This document shows, piece by piece, positions 1-9,560 of a stretch of 64,000 nt of DNA; the first letter of the stretch is position 1; the number at the start of each line of letters is the position of its first letter. A program made the translations under genes and the position numbers. Under the pieces are notes generated by a model. The model was not told where the DNA came from. It saw nothing but the letters and a program-made list of their open reading frames with translations, and ran no database searches. The DNA comes from Bathynomus jamesi (Eukaryota > Arthropoda > Malacostraca > Isopoda > Cirolanidae). Where the stretch lies: positions 186,001-250,000 of the forward strand of contig JAJOZX010001860.1 of the NCBI GenBank assembly GCA_023014485.1, read 5' to 3'.

Positions 1-1
1 G

Positions 2-979
2 GGTGGGGCTTCGGTCACCAGCGGGGTTCCTCAGGGTTCCGTTTTGGGGCCACTCTTGTTTATCATTTACATAAATGATATCGACGCTGGCATCGTCAGT
101 AGAATCGCCAAATTCGCTGATGACACCAAGCTTGGGGCCAATGTAGGGACGTCCGAGGCGATCGAGTAACTGCGTGCGGACCTATGTAGGATAGGAGAGT
201 GGTCCGAAAAATGGCAAATGCCGTTTAACTTGGGTAAATGCAAAGTGATGCACATTGACTACGTCAATCCCAAGTCGGACTACTCCATGTTGGGGAGTAA
301 TATCGAGGCCGCTGATTTGGAAAAGGACTTGGGTGTGCTAATTAGTAGCGACCTTAAGTTTACCAAACAGTGCGTAGAGATGAAAAAGAAAGCTCAGAAG
401 TTGTTGGGTTATATCAGGATGCAATTTCGATTTTGGAACAAGAAGGTTGTGCTCTCTCTGTACAATTCTCTGGTTCGGCCGCACCTGGAGTATGCTGTGC
501 AGTTCTGGACGCCCACCCTCAGGAAAGATATTGAGAGGCTGTAGCGAGTGCAGGCGAGGGCCACAAAGTTAATCTGTTCCGTTAGGCATATGGGCTACAA
601 TCGACGCTTACGCGCCCTGAATTTGTTTTCGCTTGAAACTCGGAGGCTGCGCGGTCAACTCATCGAGGTTTTCAAGTTCTTACGCGGGTTCAACAATGTC
701 GATTTTAGAAGCAGGTTTAGTTTAAATGATAACCCAACTCAAAAACAATGGTTGAAGTTGGATTTGAAACGGTTTAGGACAAGTGTGTGTGGGAATTACT
801 TTACGTATAAGATCTGTTCCACGTGGAACAGGCTACCTTCAGAAACTGTGAACAGTTCTTTTGTGGATCTGTTAAAGAAAAGGTTAGACCGAATCTTGCA
901 CATATTGGGGGTGTATGAATTTTTCCCTGGCACCTGTTGCCATTGGTACCTCCTCGGTATGGGCCGCAAGGCCTTTTGA
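2..979 (+). pseudogene. LINE reverse transcriptase, C-terminal part (CR1/L2-like)
   Basis: This is the 3' part of a non-LTR retrotransposon ORF2, entering at the window edge. The frame starting at base 2 shows the RT palm motif [13 protein letters not shown], then KFADDTK (catalytic FADD intact), then thumb and C-terminal region with SLYNSLVRPHLEYA and a terminal TWNRLPSE block, as in CR1/L2-type elements. Two in-frame stops interrupt it, TAA at 167-169 and TAG at 542-544; both sit where CAA and CAG codons are expected, so they look like C-to-T decay. The frame is otherwise unbroken to the stop at 979. The N-terminal half lies outside the window. The clade is inferred from motif style. Confidence 0.85.
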
Positions 980-997
980 AGTACGACTTTTCCCTGT

Positions 998-999
<2 letters not shown>

Positions 1000-1045
<46 letters not shown>
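1000..1045. repeat. (CT)n microsatellite
   Basis: An uninterrupted CT dinucleotide run of about 45 bases directly after the end of the LINE ORF, inside what should be its 3' UTR. Confidence 0.97.
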
Positions 1046-1047
<2 letters not shown>

Positions 1048-1254
1048 TAGGTTAGGTGCACTCCCCCAGCTTGTTGCAGCTGGAGAGAATCCCCCTTTTT
1101 CTTTCTTTTTTTGGCATCCTGAGGGGAGGCGGTGGCACCTTGCAACAAGGGGAGGGGGGTTGGCACTGGCACTAATTTTATCAACATTGCAATTGCATCT
1201 GCACTCTCCCATTTTGCGGCCACGCTACTGGAGTAATAAGCTTGACCTTCGTCA
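1046..1254 (+). other. Probable LINE 3' UTR
   Basis: Non-coding, purine-rich sequence between the CT repeat and the next LINE fragment. It has no ORF of note. By position it is the 3' UTR of the upstream CR1/L2-like copy, but no poly(A) tail or target duplication marks its end. Confidence 0.45.
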
Positions 1255-2325
1255 GAATGAACAGTTCGGACGAAATCAAAACCAAGGTTAACGAAGGTAC
1301 TCGTGTATTCTCAGGTACTCAGTACCACAAGGGACAGTACTGGCCCTACTCCTGTTCATTATCATGCTAACAGACAGACAGCGGAGTAAACAGCAACAGT
1401 ATAGTAACATCCTTTGCAAACGATACAAAGATCAGCAGAAAAATCAGCGATGTAAATGAAGTGGAGGCCTTGCAGAGGGACACGAACAAAATATACAAAT
1501 GGTCAAAAGACAACAACATGACATTTAACACCGAGAAATTTCAGCTCTTGAGATAGGGTACAAAAGAGGAACTTAAACAGACTGCATATTATGCTCAGAT
1601 AGACAGGAAATTCAGAGAAGCACGAAAGCGATCGACCTGAGGGTAATAATGACCGATGATGCGAAATTCGAAACACAAAATCAGATAGCTATAAATAAAT
1701 CAAAAAGAGTCGCGGGACAGGACAGTAATGATTCCCCTGCTAAAAACAATGATTATACCAAAACTTGAATACTGCTCAGTTTTGACGTCCCCATATAAAA
1801 AGGAAGAAACTAATAAACTATGCTAGAAGAAACTCAGAGACATTTCACAGCAAAGATTGATGGTTGCAAAGAACTCAACTACTGGGAAAGACTACGTAAA
1901 CTAAATCTGTACTCCCTGGAAAGAAGAAGAGAGAGGTACACCATAATCTACATATGGAAAATGATCGAAAAACTGTTACCAAACCTCAAACTAAACCCAA
2001 TTACCATCCAAACAACAATGGAAAATAGGAAAGGCAGGATGTGTAGTGTTCCCAAATTAAAGGCCCGACAAGGGACTCCTCAACACTGAAGGAAAATAGC
2101 TTGGTTGTCAGAGGGCCAAGACTTTTTAACCAGCTTCCAAAGGACCTCAGAAACGTTACAGGGGTCAAAGTTGAAGTCTTCAAGAGAGTACTAGATGCCT
2201 GGCTCAGGACGGTACCAGATGAGCCGGGTGTACCTGGCTATGTACGGTGGAGAGCGCAGGAAAGCAACTCGCTCCTCCACCATGCCAGACCCAGAGGCAG
2301 GGCCACCAGCTTGACCTTCGTGTGA
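1255..2325 (+). pseudogene. Second LINE reverse transcriptase relic, 3' half
   Basis: A degraded RT fragment spread over at least three frames. Visible parts are a decayed PQGT block near 1325, SFANDTK near 1412 (the usual FADD box reads FAND, so a catalytic Asp codon is lost), a fingers/thumb stretch to about 1700, a C-terminal segment at 1820-2089 (YWERLRKLNLYSLERRRER) and, after a frameshift, GPRLFNQLPKDLR through a tail ending at 2325. The tail style (a Pro-Asp-Glu-Pro block, then a Ser-Asn-Ser-Leu-Leu block) resembles LINEs I associate with decapod genomes. It is followed by a TA repeat. Confidence 0.75.
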
Positions 2326-2364
2326 AGAGAGACCAACGCACAGAACAGCAACGAGGTTAAAGAG

Positions 2365-2366
<2 letters not shown>

Positions 2367-2401
<35 letters not shown>
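2367..2401. repeat. (TA)n microsatellite
   Basis: A pure TA run at the tail of the LINE relic and just upstream of the Penelope-like element. A matching TA run lies past the other end of that element. Confidence 0.95.
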
Positions 2402-2405
<4 letters not shown>

Positions 2406-2438
2406 AAAATCACAGAACAACACGTGATCTTTTTAATA

Positions 2439-2520
2439 AGCAAAGAACCACAGGGAAAAGAAAAAGGAAACACGAAATCCGAGCGCTTTCGTGATATATT
2501 CACATCTTCAGGGACAAGAA
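2439..2520 (-). repeat. Left inverted flank of the Penelope-like element, hammerhead-like
   Basis: The reverse complement reads CTGAAGA, a GTGA..TCAC hairpin, then CGAAA, followed by the short palindrome CACGAAA..TTTCGTG. CTGANGA and GAAA are the two conserved core boxes of hammerhead ribozymes, which are known from Penelope-like elements. One extra U separates the first box from the hairpin, so the ribozyme fold is plausible but not certain. Confidence 0.5.
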
Positions 2521-2521
2521 A

Positions 2522-3394
2522 ATGGTCTAATTAAAACTCATAAGCCAAATAATCCTGCAAGGCCTATTGTTAGCTCTATAGGATCTATCTCATATAAGCT
2601 GTCCAAATGGCTTGTATCCATCCTTAATCCTCTCCTGGCACAATTTCACAATCACACATAAATAATAATGTAGACCGTGTAGAAAAATTAAATAATATCA
2701 GTGTCAATTACAATTTTAGGTTGGTAAGCTTTGATGTTACCTCTCTATTTAACAAGAGTCCCAGTGGAGGATCTATTAATTTTTCTTTCGAAAGAATTGG
2801 TTAAGCATACTCTACCATTACCTGTGACTACCATTATAGAATTAATTAAACTGTGCATAGTAGACTCGAAATTTGTGTTTAATAATGAATATTTTAGGCA
2901 GAAATTTGGTATGGCTATGGGAAACTCCCTCTCTCCCATTTTAAGTAACTTATATATGAAGTTTTTTGAAAGTAAATTATTAAGGAAGATCCTGCCAAAT
3001 TACGTCCCGTGGTTTAGATATGTAGATGATGTTCTTTGTCTTTGGCCAGAAACTTTAAATCTCAATGAATTCCTACCCAAGTTTAATAATTTTAGTTGAA
3101 ATTAACGTAAAACGAACCGTTTTTTCTACTTCGTTCCAAAGATGCTTACGAAATTGTAGCCCAGAGTTCATTGATGATGAAATTAGTAAAATATATAAAA
3201 TTGCGTTTGATTTAATGTATCCAAAGAACTGCATAGATAAATCTTTAAAAATGGCGAAGAAAACCTTCTACGAGGTAAATGACAAGACTCCTTATACCAC
3301 AAAAAACGTCTTAGCATTACCATTTGAAGAAAATTTTCTTGATCTGCCGAAACTGCTGAGGACTTTTAACGTAAATATCGCGTTCAGAAATTGA
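2522..3394 (+). pseudogene. Penelope-like reverse transcriptase (broken)
   Basis: Read across frames, the order is typical of Penelope RT: KTHKPNNPARPIVSSIGS near 2535, a SFDVTSLF-type block (first catalytic Asp) near 2728, GMAMGNSLSPILSNLYM near 2911, and the catalytic FRYVDDVLCLW near 3015. A linker segment continues to 3394. Stops and frameshifts occur near 2660, 2735 and 3095. The N-terminal part ahead of the fingers is missing, so the copy is 5'-truncated as well as broken. The YVDD box is intact. Confidence 0.82.
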
Positions 3395-3741
3395 GATGTA
3401 ATTAAGAATTCATTGATTAAAAACTCCCCTTTAAGTGAACAGGGTTGTGTATATAAAATTCCATGCATAAAATTCCATATGTAATAAATTTTACATTGGT
3501 CAAAACTGGCAAGACGCTAGAGTTACGTATTAAGCAGCATAAATACAATATAAGAACCGGCCAGGAATCTAACGCCATTTTCATTCACGTAAGAGATACT
3601 AATCATCCCATTGACTGGAAAAATGCCTCCAAATTAAGTTTTAGTAAATCTCTTGTTAGTAGAAATATAATTGAATCGAATGTGATCAAGAATAATATGC
3701 TTATTTTGTTCTTAATATTAGCCCTGAGCTTTATGAATTAG
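3395..3741 (+). pseudogene. GIY-YIG endonuclease region of the Penelope-like element
   Basis: Downstream of the RT, VYKIPC (the GIY-like strand, near 3445) and CNKFYIGQ (the YIG strand, near 3480) occur in neighbouring frames. They are followed by TGKTLELRIKQHKYNIRTGQ and a His-containing segment with HVRDTNHPIDW. This is the canonical order of the Penelope endonuclease, which nicks target DNA for priming. An extra A near 3503 breaks the frame between the YIG motif and the rest. Confidence 0.75.
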
Positions 3742-3783
3742 ACTCGTACATTGTTAGAAAGGTGGTGTATTATTTTGACCACA

Positions 3784-4760
3784 TTCTTGCCACTTAATTG
3801 TTTGCTTTAATTAAATAAATATTATTTTAATAATTGTTAACATTTTCTGTGTACATTTTAATCGTATTATTTCTTTTATATAGTCTTTATGTACTCGATA
3901 GTTTAGTCGACTTTTGAACAGGTTATCTATTGGGAAAAATTTTTAGATTGTTTTTAGATGAGACGATTACACCATGTCTTTTGTTTCCTTAGATTCTTGC
4001 CACTTAATTGCCTGTTTTAATTAAATACTATTTCTAATAACTGTTATCATTTTTTTATGTACATGTTAATTGTCTAATTTCCTTTATATAGTTTTTTTGA
4101 ATCTTTTCCGTTTGACTGCCGCCATTGAAACATAATTAAACTTTTTGTATTTTGTATTTTAACTGAAATGTCTTGATGATACAAAATAAGTTACTTTATA
4201 AAAAAGCTTTTCTTAATTTCCCCTTCAAATTTGTTTCTTATAAACAATTTTAATTACTTTCAAGATCCATGCTTAATTTTTAAGTTTTAATCGTGTACTC
4301 AGAAAAATAACGGGATCACCTGAAGATCAGGGCCTCCAGCTTTTAGTTAGCTTTATAAGGCTAACTAACAAAAATATCACGACCTAACCTAACCAATCGT
4401 CAAGGTCGTACAGTTGACCTAACGATTGGTTAGGTTAGGTCGTGATATTTTCGTTAGTTAGCCTTATAAGGCTAAGTAAAGAAGGCTGGGGGCACTGACC
4501 TTCAGGTGATCCAAATAAGGAAGTTCAACTTATAAATATGTCATGATAAGGGAAAATTAAGAAAAGCTTTTTTATAAAGTAACTTATTCTGTATCATCAA
4601 GACATTTCAGTTAAAATACAAAATACAAAAAGTTTAATTATGTTTCAATGGCGGCAGTCAAACGGAAAAGATCCGGGTTTTTTTATGTATTCAATAATTT
4701 AGTAGCCTTTAGATTAAGTTATCTATTGGAAAAAATCTTTAGATTGTTTTATTGTTGTTT
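3784..4760 (+). repeat. Direct duplication in the Penelope-like 3' UTR
   Basis: TTCTTGCCACTTAATTG occurs at about 3784 and again at about 4006. Each copy is followed by similar AT-rich sequence (ATTAAATA, then TTTATATAGT, then TATGTA). The second copy is interrupted by the foldback element at 4099-4676 and resumes after it with a TATCTATTGG block like that near 3925. The unit is roughly 220 bp. Confidence 0.65.
4099..4676. mobile_element. Foldback / MITE-like element with 8-bp duplication
   Basis: Long inverted arms (about 4101-4232 against 4541-4672) surround a second inner palindrome centred near 4408, whose arms contain GGTTAGGTTAGG. The element is flanked by GTTTTTTT at 4091-4098 and 4677-4684, and the Penelope-like 3' UTR is continuous once it is removed. 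It has no coding capacity. The duplication is low complexity, so the exact ends are less certain than the foldback structure. Confidence 0.75.
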
Positions 4761-4839
4761 TTTTAAATTGAGTTGCCTATTGGGGAATTTTTTCGCTTGT
4801 GTATTTAACTCATTTACTTGGTAAATTCTGTCTATTTCG

Positions 4840-4919
4840 TTCTTGTCCCTAAAGATGTGAATATATCACGAAAGCGCTCGGATTTCGTGTTTCCTTTTCC
4901 TTTTCCCTGTGGTTCTTTG

Positions 4920-4922
<3 letters not shown>
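4840..4922 (+). repeat. Right inverted flank of the Penelope-like element
   Basis: Inverted copy of 2439-2520, carrying the same CACGAAA..TTTCGTG palindrome and Pyr-rich stretch. Its first hammerhead-like box reads CTAAAGA instead of CTGAAGA, which would inactivate a ribozyme core. Confidence 0.75.

Positions 4923-4967
<45 letters not shown>
4922..4967. repeat. (TA)n microsatellite
   Basis: TA run between the Penelope-like element and the next DNA transposon. Confidence 0.95.
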
Positions 4968-4971
<4 letters not shown>

Positions 4972-6783
4972 GGTGTTTCATAAATTAAAAGTTTGGAAAA
5001 ATTTTAATCCACATGGATCCCCTTGTTCCATTTGCTGAGGAGACTGACAAACCGAAGTATTAATTCAATAGTTTAAAGTTTACGGGTCCCCAGTTTGATG
5101 CTCTGGCAGATCATAAACGGAAAAAATTAAACAAAAATCTGTCAATGAATTTTTATTCAACAAATGAATACCATTTCACTACACATTTTCACAAAGATAC
5201 AAAAAACATAACCACTTCTTGCGAATCATTTGTCCATGAAATCCTTCTTGGTTTTATTCGGGTATTTCGCCCTATGCTGCATCACAGTTTTGAGCAAATA
5301 CTGCTTCTGCTCTTCGTTCTTCGTCAGAGAACAGTTGAACTCTTTGGTGAGCGCGATGGCTCTTTCGGCCCGATCGTTGACGACAGAGATTTTGTTAACA
5401 GTTGCCGCTGCTTGCTTGAAGCCCTCTACTTCAGTCCACTCGGCAACTGGCTTTTTCAAGAATTCTGTGTCCAAGTCGAATGCATGGAAGAAAGCCATCG
5501 TCTTCTCCTGTCACGAACTCCGCCAGGTGTTTCGAGGCAAGATTCCTGACATTCTTCCCTTGGGGTCGCTTGAGTTCCTTTTTCGATGCGGGCTTACCCA
5601 AACTGACGACCATCTGAGCCTTTTCTTCATCTGCCACATCTGCGTCGAAGAACGCCATGGCAATAAGAGTCTCAGAGATGTACCATAGGTGTTGAGACAT
5701 GGCTTCTTGCGCAGCGTTAACACACGAATATCCCGACATGGCAAAGGCTTCCGCGTCACGCAGAAATTCCAGATCAACTGCGGCAGCCTTGCTTGAGGTT
5801 GCAGCACGAGTCCAACCTCGGATGTAGACGAGGGACACGAAGAGACCTACGGCTGTCAGAGCTTCCAACTCGTGACTCGACATCTTGAACTGCTTCTTCA
5901 GTAGAATTACTTTCAAGGAGTAGATGGCTATCGCCATCCATCGAGCGTGATGGTAAGCGCCAGGGGCTCTGAGAGGGAAATCCACCACCTTTGCTTCTCC
6001 CAGGAAGATGAGAACGAACTGTAGCAGTTCCTTGTAGTCATCGCGCTGATGCGACGTGCTCACCATCCCTCTCACCAGCAGGACTGACTTCTCCCTCAGT
6101 TCCCTCATAGAGTCATTGACTTGAGCAAAATCGTACGGCCGCACGTCCAACCGGTCGATGAACTTCCATTGTGCCTGAAACCTCTTGAAAACGGGTATAT
6201 CGTGGCCACTTGAAGGGCCGTATGCACGCTTGAAGACGGAGCTGAGGATGACTTCATAGATGTGATGCCGACAGGGGAAGTACATGAGTTCTCTGCCAAG
6301 ACCTTTCTCAATCAGGACGCAGGCCCCGATATGAATCCCGGTGTTCGACGATGTCGTGTCGAAAGACAGTCCCCGCACGCGCTCTTCCATCCTGTGTTCC
6401 TTGACCAAATCCAAGCAAACTCGCGCTATCTTCTCGCCGGTTCCGGACGTCACCTTAGGAACGCCGAGCAACTTCTCCTTGCCGTCGCCAGAGACGAGGA
6501 CGGTGATCCGGTCAACGCTCTCCTTCCATTGCTCATTGTCAGGTAGGAGCTTACCGTCCCAATACAACACGAACCGCTCAAGTGACGAAGAAAACCGTCT
6601 TCACTGCATGCAGGCGAGAAATGAACTGACAAAACGTCGTCAAAGTTGGGGACCTCTAAATGCAGCGCGATCTGGTTCAAACTTGCACAAACGTGTTTTC
6701 TTGTTCTTTAGAATACGGAGAAACGTGTGGATTAAAACTCCAAGCTCATTTTTATTTTACCCTATAGGTATGAAACACCCTAA
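4968..6783 (-). mobile_element. DNA transposon with 15-bp TIRs, superfamily unassigned
   Basis: The ends are perfect 15-bp inverted repeats, TTAGGGTGTTTCATA at 4968-4982 and its complement at 6769-6783. A subterminal inverted block (AGYTTGGA..TTTTAATCCACAYG) lies just inside both ends. It is inserted in a TA microsatellite, so a TA duplication cannot be told from the repeat. One transposase-like reading frame on the minus strand fills most of the interior. The 1816-bp length and single gene suit a formerly autonomous cut-and-paste element. Confidence 0.82.
5226..6660 (-). pseudogene. Transposase-like protein of the 4968-6783 element
   Basis: The main open frame (6570 down to 5431) has FDTTSSNTG near residue 70 followed by CRHHIYEVI, then APGAYHHARWMA. 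This Asp-rich motif plus Cys-His pair resembles the second catalytic region of RNase-H-fold transposases such as hAT. The C-terminus continues in another frame (5498-5226) with VVNDRAERAIAL, a likely position for the acidic third residue, and a Lys-rich end; a 1-base shift near 5497 joins the two. The N-terminus above 6570 is in yet another frame. I recall similar hypothetical proteins in spiders and Hydra but cannot name the superfamily securely. Confidence 0.7.
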
Positions 6784-6784
6784 T

Positions 6785-6816
<32 letters not shown>

Positions 6817-6836
6817 AACTGAAACAGATAAGAGGC
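6784..6836. repeat. TA-rich tract
   Basis: TA microsatellite remainder (to about 6816), then a few bases before LINE B begins. The B copy ends here, cut within its YADD-box region. Confidence 0.8.
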
Positions 6837-7146
6837 ATACGAGTGGATAGGACAGGAACTGCGAACTAAAAATTCATTAATAAATAAAAAGAGGAGAGTG
6901 AGCGACTGGACAGAACCCTCAGGAACACCACTGACAATAGCTTTTCGAGAAGAACAGTGGCCATCTACAACTGCAGCTATAGATCAGCCAGAAAAGAAAT
7001 CAGAGATGAAGGCACAGATAGAAGGATAGAAACCGAGGGAAGACAGTTTGAAAATTAAAGATTTATGCCAGACTATCAAAAGCTTTTGATATGTCTAGCG
7101 CAATAACAAAGGCTTCATCGAAATCCCATAAAGAGAATGACCAAGA
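6837..7146 (-). pseudogene. LINE B reverse transcriptase, central part
   Basis: Minus-strand RT with ALDISKAFDS (first catalytic Asp region) and, across frameshifts, FSGRSIAAVVDGHCSS-like and SGVPEGSV blocks up to the start of the YADD box, where it is cut off at the TA tract. It is the direct in-frame continuation of the B segment ending at 14174: with LINE A and one target copy removed, the codons around the junction read through without a shift. Internal stops show decay. Jockey-like clade by motif style. Confidence 0.8.
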
Positions 7147-7159
7147 GACAGAGGGATAT
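7147..7159. repeat. Target-site duplication of LINE A, left copy
   Basis: GACAGAGGGATAT; the right copy at 14161-14173 is GACAGAAGGATAT. They match at 12 of 13 positions and lie inside LINE B. Confidence 0.9.
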
Positions 7160-7171
7160 TTTTTTCCTTCT

Positions 7172-7785
7172 TTATTTTACCGCTGATTCGTACCTAGGGA
7201 AAGTGGTACATATCTCGGCGAGAGAGGGGGTGGATGGTTCACTGGATTCGGGGTGGTAGACTAGGGGCCGGGAGGAGGACGGCAGTAAGCAGGCCTTCTT
7301 TGTCGTAAGGTCCGCCTCCTCGTTACCCTGGATGCCGACATGTGCCGGGACCCAGCAGAAGGCGATTGTCTTGTGTTGGAAATTTGTTAAAAAGTGAAGG
7401 TTTGGTGGATGGTGCGGACGAGCGGATGGGGGGGGGGGCGTTAAATCTCTCGAGGGAGAGAAGTGCACTTTGGGAATCTGAATAAATGAAAAAGGAGCTG
7501 GCAGAGCGGGTGCGCACAATGTCGAGGGCCTCCACAATCGCGAAGATTCTGCTGAGAAAACCGAGCACTCGCGGGGCAGGCTGACGCCTCGAGAAAGCGG
7601 CTGGGCCAGTATCACCGCTGAGGCAGCCGTACCAACCTCTGAGCGGGAACCATTAGTATAAACGGGGACAGCGGCCGGGTGAGGAGCCAAGGAAAGTAGA
7701 TGCTGAATGAGATGGGGATAACTGAGCGGGGGGAGCATGTTGGAAAGGTCCAGGAAGGAGCGGACCGCTTCAGTAAAGTGTCAGC
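7172..7785 (-). pseudogene. LINE A RNase H domain
   Basis: An open frame of about 200 codons with the RNase H1 order: PVYTNGSRSEVGTAASAVI (the first catalytic Asp of TDGS is Asn here), FSAESS (the catalytic Glu), and FCWVPAHVGIQGNEEAD with the last Asp. The domain ends near the element's 3' end. In retroelements RNase H removes the RNA strand of the hybrid; the Asp-to-Asn change should disable it. Confidence 0.85.
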
Positions 7786-7889
7786 TCCGTCCCTGGGGTG
7801 GAAGTTCAAAAATCGCAGCGCATAGAAGTGAAGAGGGTAGTCTCTGTGCATGGAAGTATGTCCTCATGAGGAGCAGACCACAACAGAGG

Positions 7890-8335
7890 GCGAGAGGGAA
7901 GTAATTTGAGTTGTGTGTTGTTGAAGGTAAGGGGATAGTCGCGTGGAAGATTGTAACGAGTAGACAGATGGAGGAACTGAGTTTTTGAGGCATTGAAAGC
8001 CACAAGGTTTTCTCTGCCCCAATCAGATATAACAGAAAGATCAGAGGTCAGGTGTTCCATAGCCGTTCTACGCGAATTATGAAAGCGAGTGCTGTGAGGG
8101 ACGCTTTAGGAAGCGGGTGAAGAAGTGAAGAATGGAATCATCGGCATAGGAGTGAAAAGGACAGGAAGTGCGAATTAAAAGATCAGTAATAAATAAAAGG
8201 AAAAGAGTAGGCGACACGACAGAACCTTGAGGAATACCACTGTTAATAGCTTTAGGAGAAGAACAGTGGCCATCTACAACTGCAGCTATAGATCGGCCAA
8301 AGAGGAAATTAGAGATGAAGGGACAGCTAGAAGGC
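7890..8335 (-). repeat. B-like RT segment lying inside LINE A
   Basis: Between A's RT thumb and RNase H lies about 445 bp of LINE B-type RT in the same orientation: FLFGRSIAAVVDGHCSS, GIPQGSVVSPTLFLLFIND, HSYADDS and NASKTQFLHLSTRYNLP. It overlaps in content with the B piece at 6837-7040 and extends past the point where that piece is cut. No poly(A) tail or target duplication is visible at its ends, and it replaces rather than adds to the expected A sequence. Confidence 0.75.
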
Positions 8336-9560
8336 TGGAGGCTAGGAAAGAGCGGAAGGGCCTGGTGGAGAGGCGTAGGCCCCTATTAAGTACCGGGTCC
8401 AAGACACTGAGGCAGGCGTTGGAGGCTGAACCGTATACAACACTGCCATAGTCCAGCTTCGACTGGACCATGGAAGTGTAAAGGCGAAGGAGAGAGAGTC
8501 GGTCTGCGCCCCATGTGGTGTGGGAGAGGTGCTCTAGGAAAGCGAGGGAACGTTGAATGGATTGCTTCAGGTGTTTGAGATGGGAAACCCAGTTGAGCCG
8601 TCGGTCCAGAATCATGCCCAGAAATCGCGTGGAGGGTACACCTCAAGAATATCACCGTATAAGGTGACAGAGGGGACGGGAAGGGTTGAGGGTCTTCTTC
8701 TGCTGAAGAGCATACACTTGGTTTTGGGAGTGGATAGGCAGAACTCAACCGATGTCGCGCACCTTTCCACCCGATAGATGGCGAGCTGAATTTTCCGTTG
8801 AACAACGGACGGCTCGCGCCCCGCGAAGTTGGTAGCAAGGTCAACCGCGTAGATCGAAGAACGAATGATGGTTGGAAGGCATTTTGAGACTGTGTTCATA
8901 ACTATGGAAAAGCGTAGAACACTGAGGATGCTTCCCTGTCGGACCCCGTCCTCCTGCACGAAGGTGTCTGAGAAGATTGGGCCCACCCGAACTTTAAAGG
9001 TTCGGGAGGAGAGGAAGCCCCTGATGAAGGTCGGCATGGCTCCGACGAGACCCAGGTTTTGGAGGTGACTCAGGATTATTTTCTGACCGGTGGTGTCGTA
9101 GGCCTTCTGTATGTCATAAAAAAAGTGATTGGACGAACTGTCCACTGTCGTAGGCATTCCGTATGTCTCGGCTGAGGAGCAGGAGGGGATCAGTATTGGA
9201 GCGAAATTGTCTGAAGCTGGACTGGGTAGCCTGGAAGGAATCATTATTTTCAAGGAAGAAGTCTAGTCTCGTAGCGATCATTTTTTCTAAGACTTTGCAG
9301 GCACAACACGTTAGGGCGATAGGTCTGTAGTTTGTGGGATCGAGGGAATCTTTGCCGGGTTTGAGGATGGGAATTACATGGGCCTCCCTCTACGGAGAGG
9401 GGAAGGTGCCCTTCCATATGCGGTTGTATAGGTCTAGTAGGAAAATTTGTAAGGTAGGGTGGATGTGCTGGATCATGCTGTACGGGATACCATCTGGGCT
9501 GGGGCAAGGGGATCGTCGAGAAGCCAGTTCCGCCTGTAGTTCACGCATGGTGAACAATCA
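8336..9560 (-). pseudogene. LINE A reverse transcriptase
   Basis: Minus-strand RT in several frames: PDGIPYSMIQHIHP and TNYRPIALT near 9480-9310, YDIQKAYD near 9110, LSSRTFKVRVG and GVRQGSILS near 8990-8930, then IYAVDLAT near 8850 where a YxDD box is expected (the first Asp is replaced by Val), and a thumb with LRLYTSMVQSKLDYGS. The thumb ends abruptly at the B-like segment. Frameshifts lie near 9250 and 8615. Confidence 0.82.

Larger units (their letters stand above)
2439..4922 (+). mobile_element. Penelope-like retroelement with inverted flanks
   Basis: A Penelope-like element: RT followed by a GIY-YIG-type endonuclease region, both on the plus strand, bounded by inverted copies of one ~83-bp sequence (2439-2520 and 4840-4922). 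Penelope-like elements commonly have terminal repeats, direct or inverted. A 578-bp foldback element (4099-4676) sits in the 3' UTR. Several frameshifts make the copy non-functional. TA microsatellites lie close to both ends, as if it had inserted into or copied a TA tract. Confidence 0.8.

Noticed and set aside
5145..5688. Plus-strand open frames of 134 and 152 codons
   Set aside because: They lie antisense to the transposase-like gene of 4968-6783 and show no motif of their own; the minus-strand frames carry the conserved blocks.
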